Source: Protonemura montana
Lineage: Eukaryota > Arthropoda > Insecta > Plecoptera > Nemouridae
DNA length: 64,000 bases
Assembly (NCBI GenBank): GCA_947568835.1
Contig: OX387610.1
Coordinates: forward strand, 6,659,501 to 6,723,500
Direction: 5' to 3'
In this document: positions 31,701-50,779 of the stretch, piece after piece
Numbering within the stretch: the first letter of the stretch is position 1
Layout of the letters: each line of letters begins with the position of its first letter
Program-made: the position numbers and the translations under genes
The notes under the pieces: generated by a model
Told to the model about the DNA's origin: nothing
Database searches by the model: none
Seen by the model: the letters and a program-made list of their open reading frames with translations, nothing else

Positions 31701-34700
31701 GTCCGCGGTCGTCATCGTGGCGTATTACTTTGAGAAGAAGCGGTCGTTGGCCACCGGTCTATCGGTGAGCAGAAATTTTGCTAAAGATTTTGCTGAAGCG
31801 TGATGTTAATGGCGATTTGAAAATAAGACATTTCCATTTGAGTCTAGGACCTGTTTTCAAAACTTATTTAGAAGCTTACTGAAGCTTGGGTAGGTTAATC
31901 CAGCCAGTCATATTCGTAACTGGTTGCGACCGGAACCAGAAACGGAACTGCAGGTCCGTTTATATCGCATTTTTCCAGGTTTGCGGCAGTGGGCTTGGCA
32001 CATTCGTATTTGCCCCTCTGAGCTCTGCGCTGATCCGCGAGTACGGTTGGCGTGGAACCACGCTCATTCTTGCCGGCCTTTTCCTGAACATCTGCGTGTG
32101 CGGGGCATTAATGCGAGATCTCGAGTGGACCAAGATCAAGGCCAAGGTGAGGAATGAGAGGGTCAAAACTTTGATAAAGACAACTTTTGTGTGGGATTAT
32201 GGCTGTGATTGTGTTTATCAACTGGTTAAATCTGAGATAGTAAGAGTGGATTTGAACCGTTAGTAAAAGGGCAAGTGCATTTTTTATACTTGTTCACATG
32301 CCAATACGCTTCTACTTAGCCTGTAAAAACAATGCAAACAAACTCGAAGTGTTTGTTGTGATGTGTAGGAAAGAGAGAGAGAGTGCAACTTACCGAAGAA
32401 GAAAATTGGCATCGAGTGGTGCTTTTGTCGAGAAAATTCTAGAATTCACGAGAAATTGAACGATTCGGCGAGTTGCCTTTTAATTGTTACACCTGTTATT
32501 TATGTTCAAAATATTCAGATACCCAGTCTTCTGGGAACGTTTTTGCAACTCAAAGTGTATGAACTGTACCTTACTAAAATATAATCATTTTTTTAAGCTG
32601 CATCTTTTACAACATTCTATTTTCAATGATCGTTATTGAATGAACTATAATCACATAACAGGCCCAGCGCAAGGACCGCAAGATGAAACACCGCAACAAG
32701 CGCTCGCTGAAAAGCCGCAGCCAGAGCCTCCGTACAGCGACTTCAAGTGTTGGTTCTCTCAGCCCCACCAAAACGCTCTCGGCAGAGGAACTCAAGAGAC
32801 TGCTGACCCACGGTAAGGGGATACTTGAACAACACAATGTTTGTTTCACCAATTCAGTCGTCAATGAGTCAAAATTGAGCCAAACAAATTGAATGTCAAA
32901 ATTAGAGTCCCAGCAACTATTTTTAAAGGTTTTGCAAAAAATTGTCAGACCAATTGACTTAGGAAATGGTAGATATGCTAGCAGTTGAAACTACTAGATT
33001 TTTGTATTTTTGCCTGTTAGATCATCTCATCTTCATTATTGCAATCCCTATCTATTTGTATCAATATTTTGAGACATAATTCCTTATCACTGAGGTTTTC
33101 ATATAATTTTGTTATCGGCATGTTATCTTTAATAATTAGCTTTGATTTGGACCCCCAAGCTCATCTAACCATTGCTTTGTCTTGTGCCCAATTACATTTT
33201 GTGTTGTGCAGGCGAGGCTCTGGCACCCACTTCCACACAGGGAGATGAAGAGGCTTGCGAGGAGATGAGTCGGTTGTGCAGCTCAGTCATACATCTGCCG
33301 ACCTTTGTACGCCACGGGGAGAAGGTCCCGCTAGAGGTGAGTTACATAACTGCACTAGGAAATTCAGCCACTTTCTGCTACTGTTGTGAGCTGCTTTAAG
33401 AGCCTTTACAGAACCAAACAAATCTGTAGGGGGCCATGGGCAGGACAAAATTGAGGGGGGCAATGACAGTGGCATAGCTTAGATAAGAAGTCTTTGAGAA
33501 AGGGAGGGAGGGGAGGGGGAGCTCACCTACGAAAATATTTGTCACTTAAATATTTTTTTTTTTTAATCGAATCTATGTGTTTTTGGGACATTTTGGTCAT
33601 GGCTTTGTCAAGCTCCAATTTTTGACTCTTTTTCGGATAGAATCGCTTATCGGGAACATCATATTGCAAGTTTCATCGGGCAACAAACTCAGTCCCTATT
33701 TCCAGTTTGTCTTCGCAGCACTTTTGTTGGCAACTAAGAATGAAACACTTTACGTAAACTTTTGTTAATATTTTTCAAAAATATTTTTTTTTTTTTTTTT
33801 TTTTTACTTTACTTAAACAATATGTTTAGCACAATTTGACTTAAACTTATGCCAGTCTGACAGTGTGACTTTCATTACCAGGTGTTGCACTTGTTGAGCT
33901 CTAACCAGAACGTATACACCGTCCTGCTGAAGAACTACCCGGGCCTATTGATCCCGTCGCGTAGCAACAGCCTCGACGATGGCGGCTGCATTGACAGCAA
34001 GGTCACGCGACTCAACAACAACGACCGCAGCATGAGCGATGCCGGCCCAATCAAGAGCATAGATGTGAACGAGGGCGGATACGGTAAGGATCAAACACCA
34101 GTTTTCTTGCTACGATATTTAGCCACCAACATCAAAGTATTAAAGGGGTTATCGCAGCTCAAATTTGTGTGTGTAGACTTGGATGCGCAAAGAAAGTCTA
34201 GATTCGTCAAAAAAATGTGTCCAGCAGTCACTGAAATTTCTAAAAAAATATAAGATTTCAGCCATGACACATGACATCTCACCTACGCAAAAATAGCTTG
34301 TGATTTTGCTCAAGAGTCAAACCAGTCAAGTTTTTTTGGTTATTTGTTGCAGTATTTTAACAGTACTTCTGATACCCTTTTTTTGTTATGCCATTGGATA
34401 ATCAAGGAATGCCATGCTGAGAATCATATCTTTTTTTCAAGCAGTTCAATATACTAGGTGCTAGGGGCTGAAAAATGTCTGTGTTGTTCGTTTAAGTCAT
34501 GTTTTTCTTAACACTCAAGCCAAAAAACGTCAACTTTGATTAATATTTGATTAAGTAACCTTTAAATCCACGGCTAAAAAACGTAAATAAATAGAAAAAT
34601 ATTATTTTACAAGGTAGTAAACGAATGAGATCTTAAACTTGCAGCCATCGACATGCCTGCGCCACGGCGCCGCCTGCCATGCCCCCGTGCCGGCCCATCT

Positions 34701-37700
34701 CCGTTGCACCGCCGCTCACTGACGTATCGTGGCGCGATGATCAACGTCGAGCGATTTCGCGCGCTTTCCTGCCCTGACATCTGTCGCGGCACTGCCGTCG
34801 TTGCCACCCGACAAACGCCACGGGTGAGTCCGGTTGGTACAGAATGGCTAGCGTCCAAGTTGACGATTGTCATAGTCTTACTGTAAGAGAGTTGTGCTCG
34901 CTAAAACAAATTTTGATTTAAATTGCAAATGCTTGCAATGGGTAGGACATTAAAAAAAATGTTGTTTGGTACAAATTTTTGTGTTAGTTTGGGTTCATAT
35001 TAAAAAGGAAACTTACTGAAATTGTGACAGACAAGATTTTTCAGGCTTGTTGTGACCATACTGTTGCTAGTTAATATAGTAATTACTAATTATCAAACAA
35101 CTTGTAAAAATTTTAAATTAAATCTGTAGAATCTTGGTAAAACTAAACATATTTTCTTCAAATTTTGCCACTAACTGCCCGAACCTCAAGACAATTTCAG
35201 CACTAAGTAAATTTTGAAAGAAACAGTAAGGATCAGGCTGAATTTAAAAGTTCATTTACAACATACTCGAGTATGTAGGTATGGTAGGCCAAAGATGTCT
35301 GCAAACTTTGATCTTGCGTCCTGGATTTTTTTCACATAAGGTTTATTTAGTAAGCTGTAAAGTTTCCAGATATTTATAACCAATCATAAACAAAGGCAAA
35401 ATGGATTTATGAGGTGTGTGTAGTCTCAAACAAATTTCCAAGAAGTATGCAATCGTAGGTAAACTGGGGCCTCAAGCCCGACTGATGGCAAATCTGTGTT
35501 AAGAAATTGTCAATTCTGTACTAACTGCTCGTTATTTATCTCGTTTTAGTGGCACGAATGCCTTTGGGACCTTGGCGACGTTCTGGCCGACATGCTCGAC
35601 GTGTCTCACTTCCTCGACGCCAGGTTCTCCCTGTTTGCCGTCTCCAACTTCATCCTCTACTCGTGGTACCACGTACCGTACGTGTTCATAGCCGACAAGG
35701 CTGTCGAGATGGGCTTTTCAGAGCCAGACGCATCGATGCTGATAGGCGTGCTCGGAGTGCTGAATACCTTCGGCGAGGTGGGTGATGAGATAGAGCCAGT
35801 CGATTGATTTGTGGTGTTTAGCGATGCGCTGTTATGACAGCGGACCCTGTGGCACTGGTCTTATCATGTCGAATGAGTGAATGAGTGGGTTAAGATGACG
35901 ATAAATGTAACCTAGCCTAGAAAGTAGGAGAGGAAACGTCCGCCAGCTCGTAGTCAAAGAGCACCAAGGGGACCACTAACTGAAGGACGCTCCCGATGGA
36001 CGGTACAACGCAAACAGGATTCTTCCACAATTCCTTCCTGTTGAAGTTGTTTTAGTAACTTCAAACCCTCCAACCTCTCTCCCGAACAGAACTGGTCATG
36101 TGTATGTTGATCAACCCAGCGGTGTGTTGCTAGACTTCAGTGATTTCAAGTAAATCTATGTTTTTAACATGCCAGACGGTTCCGTTTAGGGGATAGGGAT
36201 GGGAGTCAAAACACGTGTGTAAAGTGAAGAATTTCATGGAAGGTTAGGACCATTTTTCTGCAATGATCAGTGTGAAAAATATGCAAGCCAGGGAAACGGA
36301 AATCAATATACTTAAGTTCAACTGGCAGATGTAGTGAGGTGTAATGTTTCGTAACAAGGCAGCAACCAGTCTGGTTTACCGTTTATGAACAAAAATAAGA
36401 CGCTCTCTGGATTTTCTTTTTCCCCAAAAATGTAGTTAATTTAAACTAAGCTTGAAACCCAGACAGACTGTAAAAGTAATTTATTAAATTTCACATGCCA
36501 GTTAAGTACAAGTCCTATCTAAAGCCAGGTGACATATGAAATGTCCTGACTGGGTCTTGTTTTGGGCAGGTGCTGTTGGGCTGGTTGGGGGATCGGCCGT
36601 GGGTCAACGCTGGCGCTGTCTACGCATGCTGCATGACCGCGTGCGGGATCTTCACCTTCCTCGTCCCCACTGCCACCAGCTACGCAGGTACGTTTGGGTT
36701 GACCAGAGTCACAGCATTACAATTGATCCGACAGGAGGAAACTCCACGTTTTCTTTTTATCTCCATGAAAATAAACCCTTTTTTAACATACGTAATAACG
36801 TTAAATCGTAATATACGTTTTAATATACGTTCGCGTGTTTTATCAATTAGGTGTATGAGCATAATAAAAACAAGAATAAATGGTAAAATGGTCTGGCTCA
36901 GATATGCAGTTTGATTTTTGTGTTTGTAACCTATGGAGATTGCTCTTTGGTCCTCAAAGGACTGTCCTTAAGAAACTAAGCCTCTTTTTAGGATCAAGAA
37001 GCAATCTTTGCAGAGCGAGGCCATTACAAACATAACAGGGAATAAATGGTATTTCTATTATTTCAATGTATGTTTATTAACAACTTAAGATGCTTCGAGA
37101 CATTAATTTCTAGATGGTACATTATCTGCATTTATCCATTTATCCATCTACAATATTTATATATTATACATTCACATTATCTGCATTGGTGTTCAATTTT
37201 TATTGAAAAATCTCCGTATACTTGATGAACCTGGTTTTTGTTATGAACTGCTACGCAGTGTTCCCGGCGGCAATCCCATCTCAGTTATTACAATCTCTGC
37301 CACCCCTGTCAGGTCTCGCCACGCTGTCGGGAGGTTTCGGACTGTCGATCGCGGCCAACTACGCGCTTGCGTCGGTGATCCTTGTCGAGCTGACTTCACT
37401 GGACCGCTTCACCAATGCGTACGGACTTCTGCTGTTCGTGCAGGGCACCGCCAACCTGGTGGGACCACCCATAGCAGGTCAGTCAAATTCATGCTCACAT
37501 TTCAAAAGCTTAACATTTTGAACTTGGTTTGCTCATGTGTTTAATTAATAAATAGTTCTTAACGCATGTCAAAGAGTCACTTTCAAATCAGTAATATTTA
37601 AAGTCTTACCTACCTCTCAATAACACATTTTGCTTTTCCATGCTACCTTCTAGTCCAGAGGCGTTGATTCTTGCTGGTGACAGGCTATACAGTTTTGTTC

Positions 37701-38113
37701 CACAGGGTGTAAATATAGCTGTATTTATAGCATAGTATTTTTTTTGTTTTATATAAATACATAGTATTTGTTTAGCGTGGCATTTATTTATAGTATTCAC
37801 AGCGATATTTTTTAATCGATGTTGGGTGGAAATGTTTCGTTTTGAGTGTACATTGATGTTGAGGAGGGCAAGTTCTTTGTTTCGAAACAAACTGTGTGAA
37901 ACGAATCTGTATACATAACAAAACGCTTTTTCTGAATTGTAGTTAACGTCAATCGGTTTGCCTGCAGGTTGGTTATACGACATCACAGGCAACTACGACC
38001 TGTCGTTCTACCTTGCGGGTCTCTCAATCATCGGCTGCGGTGGCATCCTGCTCGTGCTCCCCATCCAGGCGTGGTTCAAGCGCCGCTCACAGCTTGCCCC
38101 GACCAATGTCTAG
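25776..38113 (+). CDS. SLC16-family monocarboxylate transporter
   Basis: A plasma-membrane major-facilitator transporter of the MCT family; substrate not predictable. Twelve coding exons: 25776-26052, 26392-26587, 31560-31764, 31979-32146, 32662-32812, 33212-33336, 33882-34083, 34645-34823, 35550-35777, 36570-36687, 37313-37477, 37968-38113. All phases fit, giving 719 aa. The N-terminus is acidic, with a Ser/Glu-rich stretch ending [19 protein letters not shown], the family signature at the start of TM1, cut by intron 1. TM4-5 contain [19 protein letters not shown] and [12 protein letters not shown]. Exons 5-8 encode a long basic/Ser-rich loop between TM6 and TM7. TM7-12 follow, including [18 protein letters not shown] and [15 protein letters not shown]. 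Most relatives I know have NTxGR where this has NTFGE. A large loop of this kind resembles the MCT9/12/14-like and insect groups. Intron 2 holds a Gypsy element. Confidence 0.93.
26977..27163. mobile_element. Inverted-repeat element with a tRNA-like core
   Basis: Left arm TTATTAGGAACACTGATAAC and right arm GTTATTAGTGTTTCTAATAA are inverted repeats that extend about 33 bp inward. The core contains a tRNA-like sequence (27050-27125). A related copy occupies about 60866-61030, sharing CATTCTCATCAAATG, ATTGGGGTTC and GAGGTTAGTGTTCCTAATGG. A terminal fragment (AAATTGCAAATGCTTGCAAT) is at about 34920. Confidence 0.6.
27050..27125 (+). repeat. tRNA-like sequence, not a functional tRNA
   Basis: It shows GTCCGAGTAGCTCAATTGGA at the 5' end (acceptor strand, position-8 T, D arm), a B box GGTTCGAAT with 7-base T loop TTCGAAT, and a 3' GGGCACCA. 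The acceptor and T stems pair imperfectly. The D stem and anticodon stem do not pair, so no anticodon can be assigned. Encoded CCA and repeat context point to a SINE-type pol III promoter rather than a tRNA gene. Confidence 0.55.
27265..27469 (-). repeat. 3' LTR of the Gypsy element
   Basis: In the element's sense it starts TGTGGCGACTCTGAC and ends GTTACA. It is 205 bp and identical by eye to the other LTR, with TG..CA termini. Confidence 0.95.
27470..27484 (-). other. Polypurine tract
   Basis: In the element's sense GGTGGGGGGGTA lies directly before the 3' LTR, the expected place for the plus-strand primer. Confidence 0.7.
27499..30564 (-). CDS. pol: Gypsy pol polyprotein (PR-RT-RNaseH-IN)
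   Basis: This frame is reached by -1 slippage from gag and runs about 1021 codons to a stop at 27499. The first ATG in the frame is at 30435, downstream of the protease active site, so independent initiation is unlikely. Order of domains: aspartic protease with [12 protein letters not shown] near the start; reverse transcriptase with the catalytic [13 protein letters not shown] about residue 330; RNase H with [13 protein letters not shown] and [11 protein letters not shown]; integrase with an HHCC zinc finger (ending CQACQRSK) and a DDE core ([36 protein letters not shown]). No stop or frameshift is visible within pol, so it may still be functional. Confidence 0.93.
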   Translation of the reverse strand, partial: LEGQSVDATDGCPNSRRLFVTDITTRQQFLVDTGSDLCVYPRKMIKGTRERSTYELFAANGSIISTFGAFSLNLNLGFKRNFSWSFVVADVSKPIIGVDFLSFYSLMVDIRNHRLIDSLTSFAIAGKLINDNQQHVKAVNGHSPYHAILAEFPDITRPAGISRKTKHETLHHIHTTAGHPVSCKPRRLAPDRLQIAKAEFNTMLKTGIARRSSSNWLAALHLVPKKDNQWRPCGDYRALNSRTIPDRYPVPHIQDFAQALTGKTVFSTVDLVRAYNQIPVAPEDIAKTAITTPFGLFEFPFMSFGLRNAAQTFQRFIDEALRDLDFAYAYIDDILIASSSQTEHEQHLRLLFARLSEYGVLIKFSKCVFGASEVKFLGHTVNADGTRPLDDKVEAIVSFSPPSNVKQLRQFLGMLNFYRRHLPSAARLQAALNNLLVGADKSGKTPIVWTPELLRSFEGCKRSLSQATLLTHPNPNAELAIVADASDICIGAALQQRTNTGWQPLAFFSRKLNGAQRNYGAYDRELLAIYEAIRYFRHMVEARIFTIYTDHKPLTFAFQQKSDKCSPRQFRYLDYIGQFSTDIRHIPGKENVVADVLSRVEAISAPVSFETIAQAQKDDDELRAFLQSNTSLHIQSRRLEDANLTIYCDTSTLVERPFVPNALRKKVFDSLHSLSHPGVAASVRLVSRSFVWPSIKKDCKEWTRACQACQRSKINRHVSAPVEQFDAPDSRFEHVHVDLVGPLPESAGFRYLLTCVDRFTRWPEAIPIADITADTVASAFVTGWVSRFGTPLRITSDQGRQFESALFRSLNHLLGTALIRTCAFHPAAKGMVERFHRQLKAALKCHEDERWTDSLPWVMLGIRSAWKEDIKATPAELVYGTTVRLPGECLSSSTITPVSTSEYVDRLRQHLQRLRPVQPVHHGQRKVFVFKDLSTCSHVFVRHDAVRAPLQQPYDGPFEVIERREKNFTIQRSGKKVVVSIDRLKPAFILGDADQDTSDIATPPITTRAGRRVSVPVRFLS
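30546..31286 (-). CDS. gag: Gypsy gag protein
   Basis: Starts at the ATG 14 bases beyond the primer-binding site ([12 protein letters not shown]) and stops at 30546, 246 aa. It has a capsid-like segment ([13 protein letters not shown] and [19 protein letters not shown]). The C-terminal knuckle [18 protein letters not shown] has spacing C-X3-H-X9-C-X3-C, the C-H-C-C form reported for CsRn1-like elements in place of the retroviral C-C-H-C. Confidence 0.9.
   Translation of the reverse strand: MATNESASVDRISCKIPSFWIEDPTLWFAQIESQFKLSGITSDSTKFCQVASALEHRYATAVRDIIVSPPETGKYERLKSELIRRFSKSSEVQIKRLLQHEELGDRKPSELLLQLRSLADKEVTDKVLRILWLERLPIRMRDVLSASPPDDLDALSEIADRIHEDASCPMRIAVVNDDNQLRMQVEELSRQIEALSGKRPSNRVRLPANPRSLTDGMCWYHHKFGARAKMCRQPCSFDGKNSKDSQ
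30564..30570 (-). promoter_or_regulatory. -1 ribosomal frameshift site A-AAA-AAC
   Basis: In the gag frame the codons are GGA AAA AAC, which give the canonical X-XXY-YYZ heptamer. Slipping back one base enters pol, whose frame is open from here through the protease. The gag stop is six codons further on. I did not establish a downstream pseudoknot. Confidence 0.8.
31300..31320 (-). other. Primer-binding site, tRNA-Trp
   Basis: One base inside the 5' LTR, the element reads TGGTGACCCCGACGTGATTT, the complement of the 3' end of metazoan tRNA-Trp including CCA. The match is about 20 bases. Confidence 0.85.
31322..31526 (-). repeat. 5' LTR of the Gypsy element
   Basis: 205 bp, TG..CA ends, identical by eye to the LTR at 27265-27469. 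This LTR would hold the element's promoter and fires away from the downstream SLC16 exons. Confidence 0.95.
32366..32460. repeat. Half copy of the 6.3-kb foldback element
   Basis: Contains GAAGAAGAAAATTGGCATCG and AAAATTCTAGAATT, matching one arm of the element at 6317-6570. It lies in SLC16 intron 4. Confidence 0.5.
35796..36125 (-). mobile_element. 5S-type SINE in SLC16 intron
   Basis: In minus-strand sense it has CTGTTCGGGAGAGAGGTTGG, GTGGAAGAATCCTGTTTGCG, GTGGTCCCCTTGGTGCTCTT and a tail region reading CACAAATCAATCGAC. It begins about 20 bases past the donor of the SLC16 exon ending at 35777. Confidence 0.75.
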
Positions 38114-40579
38114 CCACAAACCACGACAAATCCAGATGAATCCACCATGCACTTGCAAAAATGATCAAGTTTGGAAACCAAATCCAGCTATCTTGTGGTA
38201 CAGTGCTATTCTACCAGCGTTGTACAGGCACAAAATTGACGTTAAGTAGTCTAAGTTAAGCAAATGCATTCAGTGCTTCTAATTAGACTGTAATACACTT
38301 GCGCGGTCAAACTCGGTTCATCGTAAAGCCATAAATCTAGAACATAGCTGGTGCTCGTTGATGTGATTTGACACCCGTTATTGCTCCTAGACAGGTTTTT
38401 AGGTTCGTAAAAAGTCAACGTACACACAGCGTATACCAGCGGCATTAAGCCAGTACTTTTACAGGGTTTTTCAAAGAAAAGACTTCATTATCGATCTAGG
38501 ATAGAATTAGAGCAATCCTATACGAAGGTGTTTAGCCTACACGACCGAGAGCAGTTAGCCTGAAACCTAAACACAGGTCAGCAAAGTAAACGATGTTGTA
38601 GCGCAAGAATAGCGCCTACACAAAATGTGCCTACATAAAACTGGCACTTTTGCTACTACAAGTGTTTCAACCTCATCATGTTCGTTAATCACGCCTGATT
38701 CGCTTAGAAATAAGCAAGTGATACAGAGACAAGGTAAATTTCCAGTTTGCGGTTGACCTGCACCATGGGACAGGCTACGATAATTGCATGTAAAGTGAGT
38801 GGTTTTTATGACAATTATACTTATGTTTATGTTACCTTGCACATCCATAAAGCCATCACAATGGCATTTTTGGCCAAAGTCTAGCCATTTTTTACTGTAT
38901 TCACTTGTACTTTACTTGTCCAGATTATACGCAATGTCGCTGTCACTTATTTCTATAACATTTTGTGATATACACGTCACTTCTGGTCTTTAAAACCCAG
39001 CCCATCCTAGCAGTCCTTACTACGAGAGAAAGCGGAATACGGATGTCATTCAACAGCCTCTTAATACCTGTACAAATAACATATGCCTTCCCATCCTTCA
39101 AAGTGGAACTGATAATGCATCAGTTTGTCTCGTGTTATCTTACTTAACAGGTTAAGCTGGCTAAATACAAAAAAAAATAAGCTTGAGCACATGAACACTG
39201 CTTATTGGGATAACCTGTACTCTGTGCCCAAGACTTGTGCCCATACTGAGATATCACTTATCACGCACGGGCCACCGACAAAAGAGCGATGGTGGAAAAG
39301 TCGTCGAGGCACAAGGGTCAGTCATCTCCAAGCTTGTTTTCAGCGCCCTTCTGATGGCAACAGAGGTTGAACATTAACCTCTATTGCCTTCGGAAAAAAC
39401 TATTAACTTCTAGCTTTGATGAGTAGACAGCTGTTCTTTGTACAACCAAGTTCCAAGTCAAACCCTAGACAGGTTCATGCCCCCACCCCCATTTCCAGGG
39501 AAAAATCAATGTCAGGGCAAATTGATGGCAAGAGACGAACAAGAGTTGGGACAGAAAAGGATCCATTATCTGTCGTGAAGCCTACTAGTAAATAAAGATG
39601 TTTGGTTAAGCCCATTTGATATATGGACGTGTCTTGGAATAGTACCAACGTAATAATACAGATAACTACATGGTAATAAATGCAATGCTATCAGATCAGC
39701 CCTTAATGTCAAACCTATTATCTTCATGCAGTCTCCTATCTACTGAAGGACAAGAAGGAAAAATAAAAACTAGATTATTTTAGTAAGTAACATATAAGTT
39801 TATACAGCATCAGAGTAATCGTACAGAATCAAAAATCGTCCATCACAGGGCTCCTATATTAAATACTATCGGGGCAAATGCTAGACCCGCACGGAAATAT
39901 CCAAAAGCATCGTTCGTAACAGCTGTAACTTAGTTGCTGAAGCCAAAGGATAAAGTTGATGATAGTTAAAAAAAAAAAGTGGGGTTACGTTAAATGCACG
40001 TTTCGGTCGCCGATGGCACTTGCGACGTGGTCAGTATCACCACTCGGTTAAACAATTAATCGTATTAATAATAATATAGTTATCTTTTGTATCATTTTTT
40101 AACCTTTAACAAAATTAATTAACACCTACTATCTGTACAGCGTGCAAGTCGGCCGTTTGCCGAAGTGGCCAGCGATCGTGCCGAACTTGCCAATTGTGTC
40201 TGCAAATTGTTCCTTTTGGTGAGTTGGGGGCGGTTGAGCAGACTTCGTGCACAGGCAGAGGTCGGCGGCAGAGACGGAGGCCAGGCAAAACTGCAGAGTC
40301 CAAGAACAACGGACCCGTTCCAGACGTCTCAGATGCCGATCGATTCTGGCAAAGGGCAAGACCAATTCCACGGTCGCAGAAACCAGAAGGTTTTCGGCCG
40401 CAAAAAAAAATATCGCACAGTCACCAATCGGCTTCGTTTGACATCTGTTGCAATGCCAAGAAACCGGTCTTCAGACTTCCGTCTTGTCTCCGCCTCCGCA
40501 CGACGCCGAACACCGCAGTGCGGCCGCAGCCGCGATATGGAAGGTGTCCGCGCGACGCGGTGTTGCGTGTGGGGGGCGC
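38114..40579. other. Convergent 3' interval of SLC16 and Rac
   Basis: Holds the 3' UTRs of the SLC16 gene (plus) and Rac (minus), which converge here. An AATAAA at about 39592 is one candidate signal for SLC16. Long overlapping frames at 40165-40611 lie in the GC-rich Rac 3' UTR and have no recognisable content. Confidence 0.4.
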
Positions 40580-47357
<6,778 letters not shown>

Positions 47358-47813
47358 TTCGCACGGAACGAGACACGTACAGAGCGAACTATAAACTTCA
47401 CTGGCACTTCATCCACACGAAAACCCTAGCGTCAATGAAGATGGGCGGGGAGGTTTAACATGGCCGACCAACTACTAACAAAACCATTGAGCTTTTAAAT
47501 AATGCTGTAGAAAAACTACAATGGTGGTGTTGTATATTTGGGTTAGAACATCAACTTAATTAAAATATCGTTATTAAGATGTTTTTTTTTGGTGTTGTTT
47601 ATCTTCCCCAGTTGTTTCTAGTACGAAAATACTTATTTATGTGAACAATAAAGTACATTATGACTTCAGTAGTGGTACTAAATCGACTGTCATGCTGGTC
47701 TTTGGTCATGCTTCTTGCAGCACTTCCTAGCGTGCGAAGGGGCTAGCTTCACTCATGCCGCAAATGTCATAATAATTAGTTAGGTTAATAAACACGAAAA
47801 ATTGTTATTTAGT
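47358..47813. promoter_or_regulatory. Bidirectional promoter, Rac / PIGQ
   Basis: 456 bp between divergent ATGs. It contains a GC box (GGGCGGGG, about 47442-47450) and a YY1-like ATGGCCG (about 47460). No TATA box is clear. Confidence 0.55.
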
Positions 47814-50779
47814 ATGAATACAATTTCTGCGTTTATCCCCTGTTCACTGTATGATCACGGTCCAGGTTTCCTTCGAGGAAAAGTTCATAAGACTGACTCT
47901 GATAACTCAAATTCTTTTTACATCATAGAACAATGTACAAGTTACGATTCAGTGGAAACCGACATGATAATCGGCTATTATGACAAGCAAGGCTCGGGTG
48001 ACTTCGAAATTAATAAAGATTTTTGGATTGATATAACTCTTATTTCGCAAGAATTTCAAGTGCGCAGGGCATTTGTCAATGGTCGCCGTGTCTGCTTACG
48101 TGACGTTGAGTCAACATGTATTATCTACGACTACCACGCTTTTCTTCGGTCCGAGCTTCTCCTCTCTTCACTAGAGCCCTCGCTGAGTGGAAACAAATTC
48201 GAAGTTCTCACTCACATTTTGAAAAACGACGCAGCCACGAAAAGAAAAAAAAAACCATTCAACCAAGCCAAATCTCTGTTAGCAAAAGCTTTACAACTTA
48301 TGCTAACTCTAGTCAATGTCATAATTACCATTAGTCAATACCTTCAGCCAGTTCTTAGCTATTCAACATTAGGCCTTCATTTACACACATTCCTCGAAAG
48401 CCTATCTTGGGCTCTGTCCACCAGTATAGAACAGCGGAAACTGACTCTGAAAGTTGGCAACTACGTCATGGCATGTCTTGCCGATGCAATTCTGGGTGCG
48501 CTAGCATTACACTGGCTAATGCAACTTGGTACAGCTGCATCATTGCACCAGCTCCTGTTGGACGGAGCCGAGGTAATGTTTTATTTGTTTCTACAGTTTG
48601 CATGGAATGCAAAATATTTTAGTTATTTGTCATTTAAGCAAAGCTATTTTATCATCCTTTTTTCGTAGATTGTAGTTGCAACATTACGTAGTCTTCTCCA
48701 TTGGTTGATGGGGAATCCAGCTGGCCTTAAGCTCAACTATGCACTGACAAATGCATTGGGACGGTTTTACCTCTACCACATTAATTTGTGGTGGACATTC
48801 CTTGGTAAGTAACTTAATTTTTAAATCTTAAATTTGGATGAGATTCCATCGATGTACGTTCGAATACTATGAGTTGGTTGCAGTGGTGGCTCGGCCGCTG
48901 CTAGTGCTGACATTGGAAGTATTTCTGCGAATCGGTCGACTGGGCCTTTCCTTCCAGGCATCCATCCTAGCTGACCTCCTGGCATTGGCCAGCTTCCACG
49001 TTTACTGCATTTACGTATATGCTGCTAGGTGAGTTGTTAGCGTTGAGGATTGAAACGTCCGTAAAAAATCAACGGGATTTCTTTTTCATTTGAAATTTAG
49101 CAAAATAATAAGCCCGCTTGTGGCTGAACACACTTGTGGCTAGATTCTCAAACCAATTAAGTGATTGATTACGTATCGCCATTGTACAGGACTGGATACT
49201 CATTACGATCAAGGTTGCATTACGATTTGTCATATATTTTTAAGAGCCACGTCATAGATACATAGCCTTAACAGGACAAATCCATATTTATAAAATTGAA
49301 TAAATATGGTCATATATTCTACCAAAGTTCATTACCCTGTTCAAAGTTGCCAGATTCAACATAAGAAATTAAATTAAACTGACTATGTGTGACTTAACGC
49401 TTCACAGTCAATATTATAAGAATTAAAAAAAAAGGTCTAGGGCCACAAAACTCGTCCCAACAGAGCAAAACCGGAAAACACATCATAAAATCTAACCATG
49501 GCTCCGAAAACATCCACTCAACCAAAATATATGTATATAATTTTTAACTGGAGAAGCTTTTACCTTATTAAAGAACTGCATTTGCCCCCCGCTGCAATAT
49601 CAGCACCCAATTAAATACTCTGACCATGGGATAACCCACCAACCAATCCAACATCCCACTTTTCTCTAGACTGTTTGAACTGCAGCTGCGTGGTCTGGTG
49701 GCCCTGTGGCGCTTGTTCCTCGGCAAGAAGCACAACCCGTTGCGAGACCGTGTGGACTCGTGCCAATATTCTGCCGACCAGCTTTTTGTCGGCACGCTCG
49801 CCTTTACAGTGCTTCTTTTCTTGCTGCCTACCACCTTGCTATACTATGCTGTCTTCACAACGGTAAGTATGAGAAGGATTGAATGTTAGATTGCCAATCC
49901 ATTTACTGTACCAGTGCTGCAGTGGCCAAAGCTTGAACTGCAAACTAGGAGTTTGGATTTCTGCATTTATTAGTGGTCTGATATAGAAAAAGAATTGTGA
50001 TTTTAGTTGGCAATGTTTCAAGTAGGAGTATCACTCTTTGTTAGAAGCCAATCAGTCTGACAACAAGCTTTTTCTAGTTGTTATTCAGAAAGATGGAAGA
50101 GTTAAGAAAAGCCAGGCTTAGGCAACATAGTTAGGGATTGCCCCTGTGGATGAACTTAAGTAACCACTGCATATGCATCCCATTGCCATCACTGAAGCTA
50201 CAGAAACGTAATGATCAACTCTTCATCTCATAAATCACCATAAACCCCTCTGGCTTCCAAACCCTACTACTCAGTCTCAGTTATACTACAACAATAGAAC
50301 GTCACCTCACTGTCCCCAGCTGCGCCTTCTGTCTGTCTCCATGGGAGGACTTCTCACACGCGGGCGCTTCTTGCTGCAGGCTGCGCCGCTCTACATCACG
50401 ATGCTCTGGGCTGCAAACTCGCCCGCGACCACCAGTAAGCCGATTGCCAACTCGTTTTAACCATAATTATCAAAAACTAAATGTATTGATGTATATAAAA
50501 ATATATAATGTATAATACATATGTTTATCATCAATAATTATCATTTGACAAACCTTGGATATAGAAAAACTCCGACATACACCGATTTCCTCAGATTCCG
50601 TGCGTCTATCAGTACGCAGCGCAAGCGGCTCTGCTGTGATTTCTGTGCGCCCGACTTCTTCGCGCTGGGCTGACATGCTGCACCGATGCGTGCCCGATTG
50701 TGTGGCCGCACCACCGCCTGTTCAGTGGCGCACGCTGGTCGCGCACCTGCTAACCGGCCGCTTGGTCTACCCCGTCTGA
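47814..50779 (+). CDS. PIGQ: PIGQ, GPI-GlcNAc transferase subunit (Gpi1 family)
   Basis: A subunit of the ER complex (with PIGA, PIGC, PIGH, PIGP and others) that adds GlcNAc to phosphatidylinositol, the first step of GPI-anchor synthesis. Six exons: 47814-48572, 48669-48804, 48884-49028, 49670-49862, 50320-50434, 50595-50779; frames join to 510 aa. An in-frame TAG lies upstream of the ATG at 47814. The Gpi1 core is clear: [71 protein letters not shown], and [20 protein letters not shown]. Several hydrophobic membrane segments run from about residue 160 on. The large first exon encodes the divergent N-terminal third. A poly(A) signal is at 51399-51404. Confidence 0.94.
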
